Of a stretch of DNA of 64,000 nt, positions 59,415 to 64,000 are shown in pieces. Both the position numbers and the translations under genes were made by a program. Within the stretch, counting starts at the first letter, position 1; each line of letters starts with the position of its first letter. Location: positions 186,001 to 250,000 of the forward strand of contig NZ_NHPP01000007.1 in NCBI RefSeq assembly GCF_002838835.1, in the 5' to 3' direction. This stretch comes from Siphonobacter sp. SORGH_AS_0500 (GTDB taxonomy: Bacteria > Bacteroidota > Bacteroidia > Cytophagales > Spirosomataceae). A model generated the notes under the pieces. It searched no databases. It saw nothing but the letters and a program-made list of their open reading frames with translations, and was not told the origin of the DNA.

Positions 59415-59840
59415 ATGTCCGATCTTCTTTCACGGGATTTAAAAGAACGAATGCTCATCAATGGTCAGGATCATTTAGATGGCAATGACGTGGATCGTAT
59501 GCCTGTAGTCAAGCTCTTTACTCCTTTTGGAAGAGCTACCTGGATTTTAACAGAACTTAACCCCATGGATCCTGATATCGCATTTGGTTTATGTGATTTA
59601 GGATTCGGCTCACCTGAGCTTGGTTATGTGTCCATTTTTGAGATGGAAAGCGTCATCCGATTTGGAATGCCAGCAATTGAAATTGATAAACACTTTACCC
59701 CTGAAGACCCTTTATCTGTTTATGCGGAAGCGGCTCGTCTGGCGGGTCGGATTACTGAAGATCCCAACCTGCTCAAGCGGGCAGCCGTTAATTGCCTGAT
59801 GCGTTTATCGGATAAGAAATTGCCTAAGCCAGACCGGTGA
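59415..59840 (+). CDS. DUF2958 domain-containing protein
   Basis: 141 residues. VVKLFTPFGRATWILTELNP and FGLCDLGFGSPELGYVSIFE are the DUF2958 pattern of proteins carried with ArdC-type genes on plasmids and islands. The C-terminal 30 residues are extra. Function unknown. First gene of a rightward mobile-element block. Confidence 0.8.
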   Translation: MSDLLSRDLKERMLINGQDHLDGNDVDRMPVVKLFTPFGRATWILTELNPMDPDIAFGLCDLGFGSPELGYVSIFEMESVIRFGMPAIEIDKHFTPEDPLSVYAEAARLAGRITEDPNLLKRAAVNCLMRLSDKKLPKPDR

Positions 59841-59999
59841 ATTTCTAGGCACCGCTATCAATAAAGTTGATCCTGTTTAACCTTCATTAATCAATCTCGA
59901 ATTGAATTGACGCTCCCAAAGCTGTCCTGTACGGACTGGATCTGTAACAAAAAAGCAAACACCAACCTCGTTACAGCTTTTGATTAAAAGGAGTCTTTT

Positions 60000-60269
60000 A
60001 TGCTAACCCCAATCCTGCCCGAGTTAATAGACCGGAAGGCCGCTACCAAGTATCAGGGAGTGATCTCTGATAACTCTATACCAACCCCATTGCTGCCCGA
60101 ATTAATGGATCGGAAAACCGCTGCCAAGTATCTGGGAGTGGCCCCGGATACCTTATCGGTCTGGGCATGTACCAAACGCTATCCGCTCAAACGCATCAAA
60201 ATAGGTCGGTCGGTCCGTTACCGCCGCAGCGATCTGGATGCGTTTCTGCAAGAAAGACTCTGCTCTTAA
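60000..60269 (+). CDS. helix-turn-helix (excisionase-type) protein with N-terminal duplication
   Basis: 89 residues. MDRKTAAKYLGVAPDTLSVW and PLKRIKIGRSVRYRRSDLDA are the MerR-like winged helix of excisionase/HTH_17 proteins. The first 25 residues (ILPELIDRKAATKYQGV) are an imperfect tandem copy of residues 31-48 (LLPELMDRKTAAKYLGV). The DNA is duplicated too, over about 75 bp. A start at an internal codon would give the normal ~60-residue protein. Confidence 0.75.
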   Translation: MLTPILPELIDRKAATKYQGVISDNSIPTPLLPELMDRKTAAKYLGVAPDTLSVWACTKRYPLKRIKIGRSVRYRRSDLDAFLQERLCS

Positions 60270-60345
60270 AACAGACAGGCCGAAAGTACTGCGAAAACTT
60301 TTCCGGCCCTAGTTCGTCACCCACCGATTTCTAGCGAGAATTCTA

Positions 60346-61263
60346 ATGAATAGCGAACCTGCTAACCATATATCTATTTCCGAAATATTGGTCAAGCTTC
60401 ATCTGTTACCGGCTTCACTCGACGCGTCATGCTCTTTTTATCCATCCCCCTTTCATCCCGAGCATTTGCCTACGTTATGTATCAAACGGGATACGAATGA
60501 ATGGTATGACACCAGCCTCGAAAAGGGGGGCACACTCCTGGATTTTGTCTGTGAATATTTAGCCTTTCAAAAGGAAGCCTCTACCCAGGCGGATGCGAAG
60601 CGTTGGATCGATAACATGGTTCGCAGGCCCGATCACCTTCCGCTGGAACTGTACGGCCATTCAGATCCGCATCAATGTGAAGACGCTCTACTGGTATTCA
60701 AAAAAGCTGGCCTCATCGAGCATCTGGGCCTCATCCGCTACCTGGAAAAACAGGGTATTCCGCTGGTGGTTGCCCAGCAGCATCTCAAGCAGGTCTATGT
60801 GCTCCATAAGAAAACCAGAAAGCATCTTTTCGTTTTAGGTTTTGATAACGAAGAGGGCGGCTATGAATTACGCAATCCTTTCTTTAAAGGCTGCCTTCGG
60901 CCTAAAGCCCTATCCTTCATTCGAGGCAGCGTTCCTGGTACGGCTACTGTGCACGTCTTTAAAAGCTGCTGGGATTTTCTCTCGGCTCGTACCAGAAATA
61001 CAGCCCCGTTTCAATCGGATAGTTTGGTCTTGAATGCGTACGAGTGTTTAGGGCAGGTGTACCCTTATTTGCAGCATTACGGCTACCAAACGCTGTATTC
61101 CTGGATGGATCACGATGCAGCGGGCAAACGAGCCACGGCTTATCTCACAAATTCGATCCGCTCCATCGAAGGTCTGCATCATAAGACGATGAGCCCGGTC
61201 TTTACTCCACATCGGGATGTGCACACTTGGCATTTAGCCCGGCTTCGGAACGCGGAGGCCTAG
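60346..61263 (+). CDS. Toprim/CHC2-like DNA primase-related protein
   Basis: 305 residues. The N-terminal part (CSFYPSPFHPEHLPTLCIKR, then EWYDTSLEKGGTLLDFV) is a degenerate CHC2 zinc-finger region. The C-terminal half has a Toprim-like fold with SWMDHDAAGKRA. Such proteins are frequent in Bacteroidota conjugative and mobilisable elements and may prime transferred DNA. The stop abuts the RadC-like start directly (61263/61264). Confidence 0.75.
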   Translation: MNSEPANHISISEILVKLHLLPASLDASCSFYPSPFHPEHLPTLCIKRDTNEWYDTSLEKGGTLLDFVCEYLAFQKEASTQADAKRWIDNMVRRPDHLPLELYGHSDPHQCEDALLVFKKAGLIEHLGLIRYLEKQGIPLVVAQQHLKQVYVLHKKTRKHLFVLGFDNEEGGYELRNPFFKGCLRPKALSFIRGSVPGTATVHVFKSCWDFLSARTRNTAPFQSDSLVLNAYECLGQVYPYLQHYGYQTLYSWMDHDAAGKRATAYLTNSIRSIEGLHHKTMSPVFTPHRDVHTWHLARLRNAEA

Positions 61264-61740
61264 ATGACAGCAGAAGCATTGGATGTGACCTCGCTTTTAA
61301 AAGTCAATGAGATCGAACTCGTCTATCGCAACCCCATTGCGTACGAAAACCGACTTCAGGTCTGTTCTTCGCAGACTGCTTACGAGATTCTTCGCCGGAC
61401 TTGGAATGAAAATCGCATCGAGCTTGTCGAAGAATTTAGAATTCTCCTGTTAAACCAACATAACCACTGTCTGGGTGTTTCGACGATTTCGTCGGGTGGG
61501 TTAACGTCCTGCCTGGCGGATCCGCGTCTGATCTTTGCTACGGCCCTGAAAGCCGGAGCGACCAGTTTGATCCTGGCTCATAACCATCCTAGTGGTAACC
61601 TGACGCCTAGCTCCGCTGATCGAACCCTGACGACGAAGTTAAGGGAAGGCGGCAGGCTACTTGACATTGCCATTTTAGACCACCTCATCATCACGCCTCA
61701 GCATTATCGGTCCTTAGCCGATGAGGGCTTGCTGCCTTAA
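61264..61740 (+). CDS. RadC-like JAB/MPN domain protein
   Basis: 158 residues with the JAMM metal site HNHPSG (His106, His108) plus Asp119 in SSADR and an upstream Glu (VEEFRILLLN). It lacks the N-terminal helix-hairpin-helix of chromosomal RadC, as the mobile-element version does. It starts right after the Toprim gene. A peptidase/isopeptidase activity is possible; the role in transfer is not known. Confidence 0.88.
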   Translation: MTAEALDVTSLLKVNEIELVYRNPIAYENRLQVCSSQTAYEILRRTWNENRIELVEEFRILLLNQHNHCLGVSTISSGGLTSCLADPRLIFATALKAGATSLILAHNHPSGNLTPSSADRTLTTKLREGGRLLDIAILDHLIITPQHYRSLADEGLLP

Positions 61741-61955
61741 GCGTGAAACAGGGTTTGGAAGCGGTACATCAAATCAAGACTGCCATCGTCAATCGGGTTT
61801 ATAGCCAGGAATGTACCTGGCCCGCTCGCTTTCCCCAACCACAATTTTCCCCGGCTTTCAGCCTTCCTCGCGAGCCAAAATTCTGGTTGGTGCACTCGCT
61901 TGATAGCCAGGTATTTTCATTCCTGTAAACCCTCTCTTGACATGGAGCTTTCCTC

Positions 61956-62888
61956 ATGACCCGTTCTTCACCTTCCGTTTCTTCTCATCACGCCAGCGAT
62001 GCATCCCCACCTACCAACGATCTCTATGCCCGCATTACCGGTAAAATCATGGCGGATTTAGAGCAAGGCCAGCTCACCTGGCGTAAGCCCTGGAACGCCG
62101 AGCACCTGAATGGTCACATCAGGCGGCCTTTGCGTTGGAATCAGGAGCCTTACACGGGTATCAACACACTGCTGCTTTGGAGCACTGCCGCTGAAAAAGG
62201 ATATGTATCTCCCTACTGGATGACGTTCAAGCAGGCGTTGGAATTAAAAGCCAATGTTCGAAAAGGCGAGAAGGGATCACTCGTGGTCTATGCCAACACA
62301 ATCACGCGGGAGGAAGAAGACGCCTCGGGAGACATTACGACGCGATCCATTCCGTTCTTAAAATCCTATACGGTTTTTAATGCCCAGCAAATTGAAGGGC
62401 TGGACGAACGATTCTATACCGTTCAACCGCCAAAAGAAACATCATCAGTAGCTCGCAATGAAACCTTAGACCGCTTCTTTGCCGAGACCAAAGCGGATGT
62501 CTATACGGGTACGCAGGCTTCGTACTCGATCACGACGGATCGGGTGCAAATGCCGCCCCTCGAAAGCTTTGAAAGCACCGAAAGCTACTACGCCGTACTG
62601 GCCCATGAAATTACCCACTGGACTCGTCACCCCAGCCGCCTGAACCGTGATTTAGGTCGTAAGAGCTTTGGTGACGCGGGCTACGCCAAAGAGGAACTGG
62701 TCGCTGAACTCGGAGCTTGCTTCTTGGCGGCTGATCTGGGCTTCGAACCCATGCCGGAAAGCCAGCATGCAGCTTACATTCAATCTTGGCTGGACGTGCT
62801 CAAACAGGATAAACGCTTTATCATTCAGGCGGCTTCTCACGCTCAGAAAGCGGCTGAGTACCTACACGCCCTACAACCGTCAGCCTAG
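61956..62888 (+). CDS. ArdC-family antirestriction protein (ssDNA-binding zincin)
   Basis: 310 residues. The N-terminal ArdC domain (YARITGKIMADLEQGQLTW, YTGINTLLLW, YWMTFKQALELKANVRKGEK) binds single-stranded DNA. The C-terminal zinc-peptidase motif HEITH (217-221) and the Glu in AKEELVAELGACFL complete the metal site. It protects incoming element DNA from host restriction. The 61743-61928 stretch before it shows no convincing gene. Confidence 0.88.
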   Translation: MTRSSPSVSSHHASDASPPTNDLYARITGKIMADLEQGQLTWRKPWNAEHLNGHIRRPLRWNQEPYTGINTLLLWSTAAEKGYVSPYWMTFKQALELKANVRKGEKGSLVVYANTITREEEDASGDITTRSIPFLKSYTVFNAQQIEGLDERFYTVQPPKETSSVARNETLDRFFAETKADVYTGTQASYSITTDRVQMPPLESFESTESYYAVLAHEITHWTRHPSRLNRDLGRKSFGDAGYAKEELVAELGACFLAADLGFEPMPESQHAAYIQSWLDVLKQDKRFIIQAASHAQKAAEYLHALQPSA

Positions 62889-62924
62889 TTCAAACTCCTC
62901 TGTACCTTTGAATAGAGGAGTATA

Positions 62925-63713
62925 TCAAATACGATCTGAAAAATTAACGGGGATCTTGAAGCCAGCGGCTTTTAGCTCACGTACCAGTTTTGCTTTCCAC
63001 TTGCCGGCTTTATCATAGGTCTGATAAACCACGCCAGTAAAATCACTGGGTTGTTCAATAGTTTCTTCGGGGTGTAGTACGAAGACATTTTTACGGCCTA
63101 ATTTGGCTAAAAAATAGCCCAGCTCTAATACAACGTTCTGTCGTGCTCTTGGCTTTGTCGGTGCATCTTTGTTGCTACGGCCTTTTACACGCAGACGCCC
63201 TTCATCATCCGCTGAACAAACAATCACAGCATATTCACAGCGATCAGCCTCTTTAATGAATTTTTCGATCACTGTCTGACCACCATCATCTTCCCGCTCC
63301 AATATAACCGTTGGCAATCCCAATCCTCTCAAGGCACTCTGAACATTGTCGCGCATGGATAAGTCCCTACCATGAACGATAAATATTGATTTATTTTCCT
63401 TATCAATCAATCGCAGAAGATTGATAAGACCTGTTCGCAATTCTTTTACTGCTTGATCCGAAATCCATGAACCCTGACGGCTGTTGGAGTCAGGTAATTT
63501 AGATTTTAGTTCAGCAAGTTTCTTTCCATACGACGCCCCATTGGTTAGATTAGGATGTTTTGTTAACCATCCAGAAAGGCCCGAAAGTAAAGTACTTAAT
63601 TGTTTCGCCGGGGGCGTCTGCTTAGAGATGGTCTGAAAGCCATTTGATAATCCTATATCTAGGGTATTGGCTTTCTCGATTAATTGACGAAGCTTTGTCT
63701 TGTCTAAATGCAT
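62925..63713 (-). CDS. TIR-like (Cap12/Pycsar-type) nucleotide-binding effector
   Basis: 262 residues. About 105 helical N-terminal residues precede a TIR-like domain: SIFIVHGRDLSMRDNV, GLPTVILERE, and the probable catalytic Glu197 in NVVLELGYFLAKLG. The family includes TIR effectors that break down NAD in cyclic-nucleotide defence. No cyclase gene is visible here, but the window ends 287 bp upstream. It converges on the ArdC block. Confidence 0.78.
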   Translation of the reverse strand: MHLDKTKLRQLIEKANTLDIGLSNGFQTISKQTPPAKQLSTLLSGLSGWLTKHPNLTNGASYGKKLAELKSKLPDSNSRQGSWISDQAVKELRTGLINLLRLIDKENKSIFIVHGRDLSMRDNVQSALRGLGLPTVILEREDDGGQTVIEKFIKEADRCEYAVIVCSADDEGRLRVKGRSNKDAPTKPRARQNVVLELGYFLAKLGRKNVFVLHPEETIEQPSDFTGVVYQTYDKAGKWKAKLVRELKAAGFKIPVNFSDRI

Positions 63714-64000
63714 TAGAGGTAAATGAATTATTATATATAATCTAAAATAATAACTATTTCTTCTTTTCCCTAGGACTGACTAAAAATACACTGTTTCGCC
63801 GTAGCCTGTGGTAAAAGTGAAGCCAACAAACCAATCCTTTTTCTCTGTAGCAGCCATTTTTTCTATCGCGTAAATAACCGCCATTACTCTTAGGTATGAG
63901 ATAAGAATAAATCAACCATTGCTGAGTTACTTGAGTAACCGTGATCATTACAGTACGAACAAAAATTGAGCATTGGTATTTTTTTAGTTTTGTCTTTAGA
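63714..64000. other. upstream region of the TIR gene
   Basis: No convincing gene. A 64-codon minus-strand frame (63754-63948) has no known family. The TIR gene's promoter should lie here. Confidence 0.4.

Noticed and set aside
61743..61928. 61-codon frame between the RadC-like and ArdC genes
   Set aside because: GTG start two bases after the RadC stop, but composition (Pro/Phe/Ser rich without pattern) and lack of any motif do not support a gene.
1..64000. CRISPR arrays
   Set aside because: I looked for regularly spaced direct repeats on both strands and found only dispersed integrase-leader copies and single hairpins; no array and no cas genes.

Overview
The window looks like a chromosomal segment of a Cytophagales-type Bacteroidota (Spirosoma/Siphonobacter-like; the genus is inferred, not proven). 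Support comes from an ECF sigma - FecR - SusC (with STN domain) - SusD operon, secreted enzymes ending in type IX secretion (T9SS) sorting domains, a TonB receptor divergent from an AraC/PchR-like regulator, DUF4262 and DUF2254 genes, and Bacteroidota-type tyrosine integrases.

Layout. 1-17.3 kb is mostly resident genome: TonB receptor and AraC regulator, a GH30 glycosidase and an SGNH/sialate O-acetylesterase-like enzyme (both T9SS cargo, each with one frameshift), membrane proteins, an Asp/Glu racemase (frameshifted) and a secreted Ntn hydrolase. At 17.42-17.47 kb lies the 3' part of a tRNA-Asn(GTT) gene, the probable left attachment scar of an integrated island whose tyrosine integrase starts at 17.6 kb. 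19.3-56.5 kb is a mosaic of mobile and defence DNA. It holds a tightly coupled hsdM-hsdS-ptuA-ptuB operon with no hsdR; a serine recombinase preceded by two related dyads; a radical-SAM/SPASM enzyme with a small Cys-containing upstream peptide (candidate RiPP cassette); a decayed AbiEi/AbiEii pair; a DyP peroxidase with a membrane partner; secreted proteins of unknown role; and a DUF4143 ATPase. The SusCD nutrient operon with two paralogous lipoproteins (43.1-51.5 kb) sits within it. P4-type integrase leader scars at about 11.0, 40.7, 42.2, 52.4 and 54.4 kb, plus one intact integrase at 54.7 kb and an IS3-family relic, show repeated insertion. 56.7-58.8 kb carries a secreted beta-helix protein and an AraC regulator. 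59.4-62.9 kb is a mobilisation-type cargo block (DUF2958, HTH, Toprim, RadC-like, ArdC), followed by a TIR-domain effector facing it.

Most interesting: (1) the four-gene HsdM/HsdS + PtuA/PtuB (Septu-like) operon, in which the type I restriction subunit is replaced by an ABC-ATPase/HNH pair; (2) the radical-SAM cassette and its decayed second copy at 53.8-54.3 kb; (3) the repeated integrase-leader scars. Caution: eight frameshifts between 6 and 23.4 kb can each be repaired by one added base, usually in a short homopolymer. This fits deletion-type sequencing errors at least as well as real gene decay, so genes marked pseudogene for that reason alone may be intact.
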